A stretch of 64,000 bases of DNA from Pelomonas dachongensis (lineage in GTDB: Bacteria > Pseudomonadota > Gammaproteobacteria > Burkholderiales > Burkholderiaceae_C), in the NCBI RefSeq assembly GCF_043555865.1, contig NZ_JBIGHY010000002.1, positions 682,001-746,000 on the forward strand. Reading direction: 5' to 3'. The number at the start of each line of letters is the position of its first letter. Within the stretch, counting starts at the first letter, position 1. The notes under the pieces were generated by a model. It was not told where the DNA came from. It worked only from the letters and a program-made list of their open reading frames with translations, and did no database searches. Positions 34,777-43,223 of the stretch are shown one piece after another. The translations under genes were made by a program, and so were the position numbers.

Positions 34777-35468
34777 GCGGGGACCTCTGCTGGCTGGGAT
34801 TCGGCTGCCGGCGCCGCAGCGTTGGCCTGGGCCAGTTGCTCGGCGTTGGCGAGGCCGCGAGCGGCGTCGACCATGCGCTGGCACGCGCGCTCGCATTCGG
34901 CGCGGATGATTTCAAAGCAAGCGCGCGGGTTGCTCTGCGGGGCGACGAGCTGGGCCAGGCGGTCTGGCAGCTTCATGATCTCGGCGCGGGCTGCGACGTG
35001 GGCATCCATGACGGCGCGCAGCGTGGTCTCGGCGTCGAGCACGGTGCCGAGCTGCTTACCCAACTCGATCTGCGCCATCCGGGCCTGGGCCTGCTCGCGC
35101 ATGGTCCGCGCGTCGTGATAAGCGGTGCTGCGTGGCGCCTCGGCGGGTGCCGACGGTGCGGCGGCAGCGGGCAGGTCGTCGAGCGTGAGTTGACCAGCCT
35201 CTCCCTGCGCGATGGGCGCTGCCGGCGGCATCGCTGCTGCGGTGGCAGTGCCTGGGGCTTCCGAGCCAGCGCGATAGGCGGCCCAGCGCTCGCGCACGCC
35301 GGCCTTGCTGGGGTCGCTGGTGACGCCGAGCAGCTCGAAGCTCTTCTCGACCTCGACCTGGCGGCCGTCTTCCGTCAGCACGAGGCGCCCGTCCTTCACG
35401 AGCTGGCTCACGTAGGGCTTGCCGCAGCCGTACAGCTCGGCGAAGTCCTTCTTGCTGACCGCCGTCAC
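34773..35468 (-). CDS. Terminase small subunit (Nu1-like)
   Basis: A 231-residue protein from a GTG start with GGGAG upstream. The first 60 residues form a winged helix-turn-helix (AELYGCGKPYVSQLVKDGRL) that binds cos, then an Ala/Pro linker and a C-terminal helical part for TerL and oligomerisation. The cos-like region is next to its start. Confidence 0.82.
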   Translation of the reverse strand: MTAVSKKDFAELYGCGKPYVSQLVKDGRLVLTEDGRQVEVEKSFELLGVTSDPSKAGVRERWAAYRAGSEAPGTATAAAMPPAAPIAQGEAGQLTLDDLPAAAAPSAPAEAPRSTAYHDARTMREQAQARMAQIELGKQLGTVLDAETTLRAVMDAHVAARAEIMKLPDRLAQLVAPQSNPRACFEIIRAECERACQRMVDAARGLANAEQLAQANAAAPAAESQPAEVPA

Positions 35469-35643
35469 GACTGAACTCCCGCGCGCTGGGGGTGAACTGA
35501 ACCACTGAACCGGGGCGGTTCAGTAACTTCTAGAGCCCATAAACGCAGAAAGCACGAGGCCCGAACTACCCGCGGGGGGCGGGGGGTGGGGGAGGACCCG
35601 CCGAATGCACCGAGGGGGTGCAGGGTGAAGAGGGGCGCAACCA
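35469..35643. promoter_or_regulatory. cos-like region upstream of terS
   Basis: 175 bases without a gene. On the terS side ACTGAAC or TGAAC occurs several times: near 35470, 35493-35500, and in the perfect inverted repeat 35504-35511 / 35517-35524 with a 5-base centre. These look like TerS binding sites (cosB). At 35574-35596 lie three runs of five or six G, which may fold as a G-quadruplex and may mark the cut region. Confidence 0.5.
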
Positions 35644-36381
35644 TCACCGCCGCCGCGCCGTTGCCATGGCCTGCTGCCAGGCCGTGGCGAAGTTGCCGGG
35701 CAAGCGCTGCTCGATGACCGAGCGCGCGATGTCACCCACGGGCAGGCGGACCTTGTAGCTGGCCGCACGCACGAAGATGAAGACCGGCGTGATGTTGTTG
35801 CCCGTCAGCTCTCGCTGGTAGACACCAGGGCGCAGCTTCGAGCCGGGCTTCGGCACGAAGAAGCGGCCACCCGCACGGCGCTGCGCGTTGATCTGGCTGC
35901 GCGCGTTGTGGCTCATGTTGCGCGAGTAGCCCGAGGTAAGCGTGATGCGCAGCTGCGAGAGCACCTGCACCACCTGACCCCGGTCCACGTTGCCATGCCG
36001 GTCGAGCCGCGCTCCCTCACCGGGCACAGCGAGCATGCCGGGCGGCAGCGCCTTGAGCGCCTGCAGCGCACGCTCCAAAGCCTTCATCCGGCGATCACCA
36101 CCAGCGACCTGGGCATTGAGGAAGTGCCGAGCGTCCTCGCGGAACGTCACCAGCGCACGCAGATTGGTCTTGGTAGCGGGGTAGAGACGGAAGCCTGCAC
36201 GCGTGTACGGCGTGGGCTGATCGAACGCCACCGGCAGTTCGCTATCGATCTCGGTCTTCACGTCCTGCCCGGTGCGGGTCAGCGTGAGCGCCGTTGCAAA
36301 CGGCACCTGATCTTCGGGCAGACCTTGGGCCCAGGACGCCAGCTTGTCGAAGTCCGACTTGATGCTGATACCTGGGAACAA
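35644..36381 (-). CDS. Phage protein resembling minor tail Z proteins
   Basis: A 245-residue protein. The start chosen is TTG at 36381 with GGAG eight bases upstream, because the longer ORF runs through a terminator. Pattern: FDQPTPYTRAGFRLYPATK, then a long helix and GRFFVPKPGSKLRPGVYQR. This resembles lambda gpZ-family proteins that act in tail-to-head joining; assignment is tentative. Confidence 0.6.
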   Translation of the reverse strand: MFPGISIKSDFDKLASWAQGLPEDQVPFATALTLTRTGQDVKTEIDSELPVAFDQPTPYTRAGFRLYPATKTNLRALVTFREDARHFLNAQVAGGDRRMKALERALQALKALPPGMLAVPGEGARLDRHGNVDRGQVVQVLSQLRITLTSGYSRNMSHNARSQINAQRRAGGRFFVPKPGSKLRPGVYQRELTGNNITPVFIFVRAASYKVRLPVGDIARSVIEQRLPGNFATAWQQAMATARRR

Positions 36382-36401
36382 GGGCGACGCTCCAATGAAA
36401 A

Positions 36402-36429
36402 AAGCCCGCTGGCATGGCCTAGCGGGCTT
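36402..36429 (-). terminator. Terminator at the entry to the late operon
   Basis: AAGCCCGCT and AGCGGGCTT pair perfectly around a 10-base loop; on the minus strand a run of T follows (CTTTTTTCATT). It lies between the Q-like gene and the first late gene, as expected for a site overcome by antitermination. Confidence 0.75.
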
Positions 36430-36497
36430 CTCGGTGGACCTCCGGGCGTGCGGCGGCCGCCTACCGGCAGCCGTCACTCACGAGGAGTTCCAAGGGA

Positions 36498-36980
36498 TCA
36501 ATTGTTAGGGCCGAAGTTTAGCGACGTGTCCATCGCAACGCAAACGGTCTTTTGTGATGGACCGGCGCGCTCGAACCGCCCATGCGCATAGAACGACGCA
36601 TCGTGCACCTGGTGGTCGTAGTCGCCCCGCTGCAACTCCAGCGTGCGGCACGTCGAACGCGGGTCAGCGCTGAACGCGTAGTGCGCCACCAGCAGCTGGC
36701 GCCACTGAGGCAGGAAGTCCGCGCTGCAGATAACCAGCTCCATGCGCCAGGCCTGCGCCGGGTCCACCTGCACCAGCACCGCCGGCGCACCCATGCCGAG
36801 GATGTCGCCACGCGTGCCCGACTTCGACCCGCGGAACATGTAGTGCGTGTGCGGGGAGATTCCAAACCGCGGCGCCGCCCAACGGCCCCAGTTCTCCAAC
36901 ACATCGGCAATGGGACGAGGAATGGCATAGGCCGCATCAGGCGTCCAGGCTGGCTCGTTCGTGCTTCGAATCTTTCCCAT
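36498..36980 (-). CDS. Candidate Q-like late antiterminator
   Basis: A 160-residue protein starting MGKIRSTNEPAW, with GAGGG upstream of the ATG at 36980. The pattern VLENWGRWAAPR and, later, WRQLLVAHYAFSADPRST, TLELQRGDYDHQVHDA resembles phage Q antiterminators, and the gene sits between replication and packaging genes just ahead of a terminator, as lambda Q does. No database search could be made, so the family is inferred from pattern and position. Confidence 0.45.
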   Translation of the reverse strand: MGKIRSTNEPAWTPDAAYAIPRPIADVLENWGRWAAPRFGISPHTHYMFRGSKSGTRGDILGMGAPAVLVQVDPAQAWRMELVICSADFLPQWRQLLVAHYAFSADPRSTCRTLELQRGDYDHQVHDASFYAHGRFERAGPSQKTVCVAMDTSLNFGPNN

Positions 36981-37207
36981 ATCTACCCTCTTCTGTTTCT
37001 CTCGTTTCATTGCCTGTTTCAGCGCAAAGCCCCGTCGTTGCTTGGTTTCAGCTGTTTCAGCAGGTCGGGACGCATGAAGGCGCTAACTTCACCAACGCAT
37101 GAAAGGAGGCCCGCGACACGCGCCCACACGAGCGGGAGGCGAAACAGCTGAAACGACGAAACGGCGCGGGTTTGCGGCGCAACGACCGCTGAAACTGTTG
37201 CAACGCC
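36981..37207. other. 227-base region with GTTTCA repeats and a 14-bp inverted repeat
   Basis: No gene is supported; the 60-codon minus ORF inside is arginine-rich noise. GTTTCAGCTGTTTC at 37045-37058 is exactly complementary to GAAACAGCTGAAAC at 37141-37154, and further GTTTC/GAAAC copies occur at about 36995, 37005, 37015, 37157 and 37190. It follows the primase-helicase gene and may be a replication origin. Confidence 0.45.
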
Positions 37208-39841
37208 TCATGCCGCATCGCCCTCGTCATCGGGGCCACGGTGGCGCCCGGAGAACGCGAACATGTGCTTGCTGAAGTCCTTCACCACAGAGGCCGCCCA
37301 GTGCCCCTGCGTCTCCCAGGGCTGCCCCTTGCCCACGTCCTCGTCCCGCGGCCCGCAGCCGCGCGGCAGCCAGATACGCCACGACTTCCGCCGCGTGGGG
37401 TCGTCGGGGTGCGGGCCAGTGAAGTCGCGCATGGTCAGAAACGGCTCGCGTTCCTTGCCCGCCTCATCGAACTCAGCACGCTTGCGTGCAAACGCCTTGG
37501 CCGCCGACGTGAAGCTGGACTGATTGCCCGGGAACCGCTCGCCGGCCCGGTCACACCACAGCTTGTAGACGCGGTACAGCTGCTCGGCGCTGCAGGCCAC
37601 CAACGGCAGATCGAGGTAACCACCGTGCCACTCGTTGACGAAGCGCTCCGGCGCGCGGTAGCCCAGCTCGATCAGGTCCTGCTTGGCCCGGGTCAGCGGC
37701 GGCACCTCGCTGTGCGTGAAGCCCGACAGCGGAATGGTCTGCAGGAAGTGCAGCCACTTCCTCGCCCCGTCGTTGGCCAGGAACTCGACCACGCGCGCAT
37801 ACAGGTCGCCCCGCTCCTGATTGGGCGTGTAGACCACCATGAAGCGCCGGTCGCCCTCCTCCAGCACCAGCGGCATGTCCTCGTTCGAGAGGAACACGAG
37901 GTTCGCGTGGTTGCTCTCCCAGCGCGTGTCCATGTGCATCGCGCGGATCGGGATCTTGGTCGTCTGCGTGATGATCCACTTCAGCCGGTTCTTCGCGTGG
38001 AACATCTCGGCGCGGCTCACCACCTCGTCGCCGATGATCAGCATCTTTCCCGAGAGCCAGGTGTTGTACTTGTCCTCGATCTCGGTCTGGCCCACCATCA
38101 CGCCGTAGTCGCCGAACAGGTCACGCAGCACGTCGAAGAACAGGTTCTTGCCTGTGCCCTGCGGCCCGTGGAACACCAGCGCCGACTTCATCTTCACGCC
38201 GGGCCGCTGCACGAGCAGCGCGCACCAGCGCAGCACCCAATCGGCAATGTCCTTGTGGTCCAGGCCTGGCGCCGTCGACGTGCCGCACAGCCACTGCAGC
38301 AGCTCCAGCATCGGGGCCACGTCGCCTTCCAGGGGCTTCAGCGGCATGCCCGCGTACAGGTTGATGTACTGCGGCCCCAGCTGCACGCCGGGCTCGAACA
38401 CGACGTGTTCTTCCTCCACCATGCGGCGGTCGTCATGGGCCATCCACACCCGCACCGCGTCGCCGCCGAACGTGTGCCGCAGGTTGCCGATCTTCACCGG
38501 CTTGAGCCTGCTCACGCACCATGCGATGTCTGACCCGTACTGATACGCGTAGTCGCCGAACAGCGCCTGCAGCTTCAGCGGGTCCACCTTCTTGCGCTTC
38601 TTGCCTTTGCCGCCCTCCCCCTCGGTGGTGGAGGTGTCCGCGCCTTCATCGGCGGACTCATCGTCGCCGTCGTCGCGCTCGTCATCGACCGAACCAGCAG
38701 CCTCGCTCTCGCGCGCCTGCCCCTCTGCTGGCGGCTCGGGCCGGCGTGATCCAGAGGCGCGCTTCGGCGGCGTCAGTTCCACGCTCACCAGCGGCGCCAG
38801 CCAGTGCAGCGCGTCGCGTGCAGACAGGCCGCGCCACTCCATCACGCAGTCGATGGCCGTCATCGGCTTGCCATCCGGGTAGCCCAGCGGCCCGAAGTCC
38901 TTGATGCCAGCCGGCGTGATGGCCAGGTCTTCCTCCAGATCCCGCTTCAGCAGCTGCGAGCTAACCCGGTAGCCGCCGACCGCCCGGTGATCTGCCCTGG
39001 CGCCCGGGAACAGCACGGGCACCCATGACGACAGCTTGGCCAGCGCCTCGTCGTTCACGCGCCGGAAGTCGTCGCCCTTGCTGGCCTTCGTCGCCTTCGC
39101 CGGCTTCGGGGCCGCCGATCCGCCCACCACCTGCAGCTGCGGCTTCGCGACGACAGGCGCCGGCGCCGCCGCAGCCAGCTCGGCCTCGCGCTGCGCCTTC
39201 TGCGCGGCAATGCTCTTCTCCACCAGTGCGCGCATCGCGGTCAACGCAAACGACGCCACCGGCCGCACATCGGCCGGCCCGTCGCCCCAGCGGTGGCCGG
39301 TGCAAGTGAAGAACTGCGAGTCGCAGTACACCTCCAGCCCGATCAGGTCATCCTTGAACTTCTCGGTGTGGCCCTCCAGGATGACGTGAATGCCCGTGCC
39401 ACTCACGCTCAGCTCTGTATAGCTCGGGCACAGCGCCATCACCAGCTGGCAGGCCTCCGACAGCTCACCGGTGTCCTGATCAATGGCATGGTCCACGTCC
39501 ACACCCAGCAGCCCGTCGCCGGGCAGGAAGGCGAAGCCCACACCCGCCCACTGCCCGCGTGCACGCGCCACCGCCACGGCTTCATCAAACGACACCAGCA
39601 CCGCCCGGTCCAGCTCGTGGCCCTGCTGCACGTTCGGCTGCCCGTCGGTCGCCGGGCCGTCCTTCGGCTTGCCGTTGGGCCAGCCGCGCGGATTCCCGTT
39701 CGCGTAGAAAGGCAACTTCGACGGCTTCTTGCCCGGCGCCTTCTGCACCAGCTTCCACACCAGCCACTGCCGGCGCTCACGCATCGCTGCAGGTATGTTG
39801 GCCAACAGGTCGGCCAGCAACTGTTCCTTGCTCACCGTCAC
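37208..39841 (-). CDS. Primase-polymerase/SF3 helicase replication protein
   Basis: An 877-residue replicase. The N-terminal 260 residues form an AEP-type primase-polymerase (RQWLVWK, then GVDVDHAID with the metal-binding Asp pair, then GTGIHVILEGH), as in NrS-1-like phages. A hydrophilic acidic linker at about 370-430 leads to an SF3 helicase (Walker A HGPQGTGKN, then IIGDEVVSR, and FLSNEDMP). It initiates phage replication. GTG start overlaps the stop of the upstream gene. Confidence 0.88.
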   Translation of the reverse strand: MTVSKEQLLADLLANIPAAMRERRQWLVWKLVQKAPGKKPSKLPFYANGNPRGWPNGKPKDGPATDGQPNVQQGHELDRAVLVSFDEAVAVARARGQWAGVGFAFLPGDGLLGVDVDHAIDQDTGELSEACQLVMALCPSYTELSVSGTGIHVILEGHTEKFKDDLIGLEVYCDSQFFTCTGHRWGDGPADVRPVASFALTAMRALVEKSIAAQKAQREAELAAAAPAPVVAKPQLQVVGGSAAPKPAKATKASKGDDFRRVNDEALAKLSSWVPVLFPGARADHRAVGGYRVSSQLLKRDLEEDLAITPAGIKDFGPLGYPDGKPMTAIDCVMEWRGLSARDALHWLAPLVSVELTPPKRASGSRRPEPPAEGQARESEAAGSVDDERDDGDDESADEGADTSTTEGEGGKGKKRKKVDPLKLQALFGDYAYQYGSDIAWCVSRLKPVKIGNLRHTFGGDAVRVWMAHDDRRMVEEEHVVFEPGVQLGPQYINLYAGMPLKPLEGDVAPMLELLQWLCGTSTAPGLDHKDIADWVLRWCALLVQRPGVKMKSALVFHGPQGTGKNLFFDVLRDLFGDYGVMVGQTEIEDKYNTWLSGKMLIIGDEVVSRAEMFHAKNRLKWIITQTTKIPIRAMHMDTRWESNHANLVFLSNEDMPLVLEEGDRRFMVVYTPNQERGDLYARVVEFLANDGARKWLHFLQTIPLSGFTHSEVPPLTRAKQDLIELGYRAPERFVNEWHGGYLDLPLVACSAEQLYRVYKLWCDRAGERFPGNQSSFTSAAKAFARKRAEFDEAGKEREPFLTMRDFTGPHPDDPTRRKSWRIWLPRGCGPRDEDVGKGQPWETQGHWAASVVKDFSKHMFAFSGRHRGPDDEGDAA

Positions 39842-40146
39842 CGACCAGCCCCCTGCCGGCGCAGCGTTTGCACGCGCGCCTCATGGTCATCCCGGCAATC
39901 GTCATCGCAGTACACCGCGCGCGGCAGGCATGCGTCGCCACAGTTCGTGCAGACACCCGGCAAGCTGGCCGGCGCTGCCGCCGCGGCGCGCTGGTGATCC
40001 AGCATCGCGGCGCTCAGCAGCTGCTCGGCGTGCAGCACCGCCATGTCTTCAGCGCCGCGCCGCTCCGTCACGTCGTCATCGGTCAGCGGCGGCCGCTCGG
40101 GCAGCGAGCGCGCGTCAGGCCAGCTGACGAATGCACGCCCCGTCAC
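39838..40146 (-). CDS. Small zinc-finger protein, TraR/DksA-like
   Basis: A 102-residue protein with CTNCGDACLPRAVYCDDDC near residues 64-83, a four-Cys zinc finger. Both ends overlap neighbouring genes by four bases, so it is part of a coupled unit with the CII-like gene and the replicase. Role unknown. Confidence 0.75.
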   Translation of the reverse strand: MTGRAFVSWPDARSLPERPPLTDDDVTERRGAEDMAVLHAEQLLSAAMLDHQRAAAAAPASLPGVCTNCGDACLPRAVYCDDDCRDDHEARVQTLRRQGAGR

Positions 40147-40649
40147 GGCGCCGCACCTGGCGCTGACTTGTGCAGCACGGCATTCATGCGCGCCAGGCTG
40201 GCCAACAGCCGCTGCGTGGTGGCGATCAGCAGGCCCGCCTGGCGATCCACCTCGCGCAGCTCTCGGTCGGTCACGCGCTGGTCTGCCAGCGACACCACCA
40301 CCCCGCTCATCAGGTCACTGAAGCCGCGCGCCACCTCGGCCACCTCAGCGGCGGCAGGGCCCTCGTCATCGTCCAGCGCCGGCAGCTTCACCACCATGCA
40401 GCCCAGCTCGACCGCCATGGCGTTCAGCACGCGCAGGTCCCCGGTCAGCCGCATGACCTTCATCGCGTCCAGCAGGCCGAACTTCGGCACCGTGCGGCCG
40501 GCTTCGAGCATGGCGGCCACTTCGGCGGCCGAGCGCACCTGCACCTCGGCACTGAGCGACGTACCGCGCTTGCCGATGCGCGGCCCCAAAGAATCAGCAC
40601 CGCCCTCGTACTCGTGGACGGTGGCATTGCAGGCGTCAGCGACGTTCAT
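40143..40649 (-). CDS. CII-family phage regulator
   Basis: A 168-residue protein, MNVADACNATVHEYEGGADSLG, matching the phage regulatory CII family whose N-terminal part binds DNA (LMDAMKVMRLTGDLRVLNAMA-like segment here reads LLDAMKVMRLTGDLRVLNAM). Such proteins promote lysogeny. The C-terminal half is helical. First gene of the leftward replication transcript that survives after the Cro-like genes. Confidence 0.78.
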   Translation of the reverse strand: MNVADACNATVHEYEGGADSLGPRIGKRGTSLSAEVQVRSAAEVAAMLEAGRTVPKFGLLDAMKVMRLTGDLRVLNAMAVELGCMVVKLPALDDDEGPAAAEVAEVARGFSDLMSGVVVSLADQRVTDRELREVDRQAGLLIATTQRLLASLARMNAVLHKSAPGAAP

Positions 40650-40793
40650 CGCAATGGCCTCTCGATGTTGTGATGGTTTGAAGTGACCCTGACCGCGAGA
40701 CTGCGGGCATGGGAGAGAAACAAAGCAAGGGAGAAACGCCTCGGTTCGGATACGCTGTGCATTCCAAAACTCAGAAGCCCAGGGAGGGCATCT

Positions 40794-41282
40794 ATGGAAC
40801 AGTCATCGAGCTGGATCAATCCAGAGCTGCAGCGCAAGTTGCTTGTTCGCCTGAAGGATGCATTCCCCAGCGGAATACATGGCGACGACCTGCGGCCCGA
40901 CTCTTTGGACACAAAGAGGAACCTGCTGTACCTAGAGCAACACGGCTTCATTACCCTGAAGATGTCGCCCAGCGTTTCTGGCCAGCCTTCCATTGCCCTT
41001 GCGACCATCACCATGAAGGGAGCGGATTCGTTAGAGGAAGACGGCGGCCTGACCGCCAAGGGGAAGATGGTCACCGTGCGCTTGGAGGCAGAGACCCTCA
41101 AGGCGCTGCTGGCGGCCAAGATCGATGCGAGCACGCTCCCGGCGGAAGAAAAATCGCGTTTGAAAACCTTGCTTTCGAACGCATCCGACCACGTCCTTTC
41201 AAGGACGATCAGCGGCGTAATCGACAAAGCAATCGAGCACGGACCCGGCTTCATCAGCGCGGTCCAAAGCGCGCTTATGTGA
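40794..41282 (+). CDS. Winged-helix-like protein of unknown function
   Basis: A 162-residue protein with AGGGAGG upstream of the ATG at 40794. The first part (PELQRKLLVRLKDAFPSG, NLLYLEQHGFITLKM, ITMKGADSLEEDGGL) has the form of a winged helix; the second is helical (LPAEEKSRLKTLLSNASDHVL). Similar proteins are known in many proteobacterial prophages without a function. It runs against its neighbours, so it has its own promoter and may be lysogenically expressed. Confidence 0.7.
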   Translation: MEQSSSWINPELQRKLLVRLKDAFPSGIHGDDLRPDSLDTKRNLLYLEQHGFITLKMSPSVSGQPSIALATITMKGADSLEEDGGLTAKGKMVTVRLEAETLKALLAAKIDASTLPAEEKSRLKTLLSNASDHVLSRTISGVIDKAIEHGPGFISAVQSALM

Positions 41283-41556
41283 AGCATGACCCCGCCCACT
41301 TGCACCGACGCAAACGTTGCTCGGCCGCTTCACGAAGCAGCTCGGGCAGCACCCGATCCAACAGCCGCTCAGCTGCCATCGGCGGGTATGCAGCGTCGAA
41401 TCGACCATTGGCTGTCGAACTCACTGACACCAGACCATCACAGCCGATGTCGATGACGACCCGGCCCGCCGATGAAGCCTTCGGGCGCTTGTCTGGCTGC
41501 CGCACGTCGAGACGACCCGCCCGTGCCATGGGCGGGTGCCAGCTGTCACGCCGCAT
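41275..41556 (-). CDS. Small unknown protein after the Cro-like gene
   Basis: A 93-residue protein, MRRDSWHPPMARAGR, with a conserved-looking strand pair (RVVIDIGCDGLVSVS) and helix (AERLLDRVLPELLREAAEQ). Its start overlaps the end of the Cro-like gene by about 11 bases, as expected for coupled translation. Confidence 0.55.
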   Translation of the reverse strand: MRRDSWHPPMARAGRLDVRQPDKRPKASSAGRVVIDIGCDGLVSVSSTANGRFDAAYPPMAAERLLDRVLPELLREAAEQRLRRCKWAGSCFT

Positions 41557-41818
41557 GCTGGCACTCGCTCGCAGGCCCAGCAACATCGATGCATGGTCGG
41601 CCCTTGGGATGCGGCCAGTCCGGGTCGGGCACCCTTACCCACCGCGTGTCGGGGCAGATCTGCTCGCAAACGAACTTGCCGGCGAGGCCACGCTCAATGT
41701 CGGGGCACCGCTCCGGCGGGATGCCGCGCTTGCGCCATGCTGTGACGGACGGTGGCGCCACGCGGGCAAGCCGGGCCACTTCGCTAGTGCCGCCGAGGTC
41801 GTCGATGGTGATGCTCAT
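41546..41818 (-). CDS. Cro-like helix-turn-helix regulator (YdaS type)
   Basis: A 90-residue protein. Residues 8-45 (GGTSEVARLARVAPPSVTAWRKRGIPPERC read in two blocks) form a helix-turn-helix of the YdaS/Cro kind with IPPERC after helix 3. It diverges from the CI-like gene across the operator region. Its ATG lies only a few bases below the -10 element, so its mRNA would be nearly leaderless. Confidence 0.8.
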   Translation of the reverse strand: MSITIDDLGGTSEVARLARVAPPSVTAWRKRGIPPERCPDIERGLAGKFVCEQICPDTRWVRVPDPDWPHPKGRPCIDVAGPASECQHAA

Positions 41819-41893
41819 AGTGAGTTGACTTTAGCAAACACTAATGCAAGCTGACAAGTGAACGCTTTTTTAGTGTTGGCTAACGTCTGCTCG
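41819..41893. promoter_or_regulatory. Divergent lysogeny control region with two operators
   Basis: Operators: TTAGCAAACACTAA at 41831-41844 and TTAGTGTTGGCTAA at 41870-41883 (inverted). For the leftward Cro promoter, -35 TTGTCA (41857-41852), spacer 18, -10 TAAAGT (41833-41828), with the operator over the -10. A possible extended -10 TGGCTAACGT lies just before the CI-like GTG at 41894, which would give a leaderless message as for lambda cI. Confidence 0.7.
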
Positions 41894-42427
41894 GTGAATG
41901 AAGACGAACTGCAAGCCCATCGAAGAAGCCGACTGGCGGAATGGCTCGCCGGGCACGGAGGCGCGAGCGCTGTGGTCTCGTCGCGCAGGCTTAAGCCGAG
42001 TTATCAGAGCTACCTGTCGCAAGTCATCGGCGGCTACAGCTTTGGCAGCCGGGGTGCCCGCAACTGCGAAGAGAAGTTAGGCATTCCCTCGGGGTGGCTC
42101 GATTCCGATCCGCCCCCACAGCACGCCGTGACTACCTCCAGCACTGGGTCAACGCTCAATGACGCATTGACGATGGTTCTCGACGCCCTCGCAGCGTGCT
42201 CGGCTCGTACAGAACTCCGCCAGCTGCTGCCGATGTTGATTGACACCAACGCGCCAGCCTACCGGCAGCGCTTGGCTGAGTTGCTGGGCGCCCCCGGCAA
42301 GCCCCTTGGCGCACCCATTGCGCCTGAACAAGACGACCGGCTGCGACAGATGGCCGAGCGAGCGGAGGAAGCACATGCCAGGAACAACAACGCAGGCGGC
42401 ACAGAACGTCGTCGCTCTTCAAGCTAG
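41894..42427 (+). CDS. CI-like repressor without peptidase domain
   Basis: A 177-residue protein if the GTG at 41894 is used; the frame is open back to an ATG at 41858, but that would place an operator inside the coding region. The first 90 residues have the HTH plan of phage repressors (RLKPSYQSYLSQVIGG, GARNCEEKLGIPSGWLD). No S24/LexA-like Ser-Lys peptidase follows, so the usual RecA-dependent cleavage seems absent. The last 53 bases overlap the HipA-like gene. Confidence 0.75.
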   Translation: MNEDELQAHRRSRLAEWLAGHGGASAVVSSRRLKPSYQSYLSQVIGGYSFGSRGARNCEEKLGIPSGWLDSDPPPQHAVTTSSTGSTLNDALTMVLDALAACSARTELRQLLPMLIDTNAPAYRQRLAELLGAPGKPLGAPIAPEQDDRLRQMAERAEEAHARNNNAGGTERRRSSS

Positions 42428-43223
42428 CCTGCTCGGGCTCGGTTTTGCCAGCACGGGCGGCCTGGGGCAACCCGTGAACGGCTCGCGGAACGAAATCTGG
42501 CAGTGCCATGGTTATGACGAGCTCGGCCAGCCCGTGATGCTTTACGTCAAGCTCGGCCTGCCCACCCGCTCTATGCTGGTGGAAGCGCTCGCAGCGCAAA
42601 TCGCGGCAGCCATCGGACTGAAAAGCCCACCAGCCTACCTCTGCCAGGTGCAGCCCCATCACGTTGGGAGACCGCGCGGCGAACGCATGCTCGTGTTTGC
42701 CAGCGCGGCTGCCGGCGAACGTGGCTTGGCCAGGCCGCTGCGCAACCTGGAGACGCTGCTGTCCATCCTGTCCGCCACCAAGGTGGCGGACCTCTCCTGC
42801 GTGTTCGATGAATGGATCGGCAACGACGTGCGAAGCCCGTCAGACATTCTCATCTGCCCCGAGCAAGGCCCCATCTTCATTGACCACGAAGCGGCGCTCC
42901 CTCCCGGCATCGATCCCGCAGCCGCGCTCACCAACTGGCTGGCGGGGCGCCTGCTGGAAGGGCTGGACACGAAAGAGCGCAAACACCTGCTTGACCGCTT
43001 GCGCCGGCGCTCCGCGGCCCTTCATCGCCTTCGCCTTGATGACCCCCCCGGCGTTCTAGCGGTAGTGCAAGGAGGGAGCGCGTTGTATGCTGAATTGGTG
43101 CTGTTTCTTCAGCAGCGGCTCGAGCACCTGGACCGTCTGCTGAGCGAACGAGCACTCCCTGAACAACGGTACCTGGCGCTAGCGCCGAACGTCCCACCCA
43201 AGACGCCCCATGCAACCCTTTGA
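42375..43223 (+). CDS. HipA-like (HipA_2) kinase-fold protein
   Basis: A 282-residue protein with GGAGGA seven bases before the ATG at 42375. Pattern: MLYVKLGLPTRSMLVEALAAQIAAAIGL (in two blocks), then ERMLVFAS, FDEWIGNDVRSPSDILI and IFIDHEAAL. These match the HipA_2 kinase-like family in order, but the catalytic NxDRxxxN reads NDVRSPSD, so activity is uncertain. Overlaps of 53 and 14 bases with its neighbours indicate a coupled three-gene unit. Confidence 0.6.
   Translation: MPGTTTQAAQNVVALQASLLGLGFASTGGLGQPVNGSRNEIWQCHGYDELGQPVMLYVKLGLPTRSMLVEALAAQIAAAIGLKSPPAYLCQVQPHHVGRPRGERMLVFASAAAGERGLARPLRNLETLLSILSATKVADLSCVFDEWIGNDVRSPSDILICPEQGPIFIDHEAALPPGIDPAAALTNWLAGRLLEGLDTKERKHLLDRLRRRSAALHRLRLDDPPGVLAVVQGGSALYAELVLFLQQRLEHLDRLLSERALPEQRYLALAPNVPPKTPHATL

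Noticed and set aside
37057..37239. 60-codon minus ORF over the repeat region
   Set aside because: Arg/Cys/Ser-rich noise that overlaps the replicase C-terminus and the inverted repeat.
41858..41893. ATG start for the CI-like gene at 41858
   Set aside because: It would put operator 41870-41883 inside the coding region and adds hydrophobic residues not expected ahead of the HTH; kept as an alternative only.
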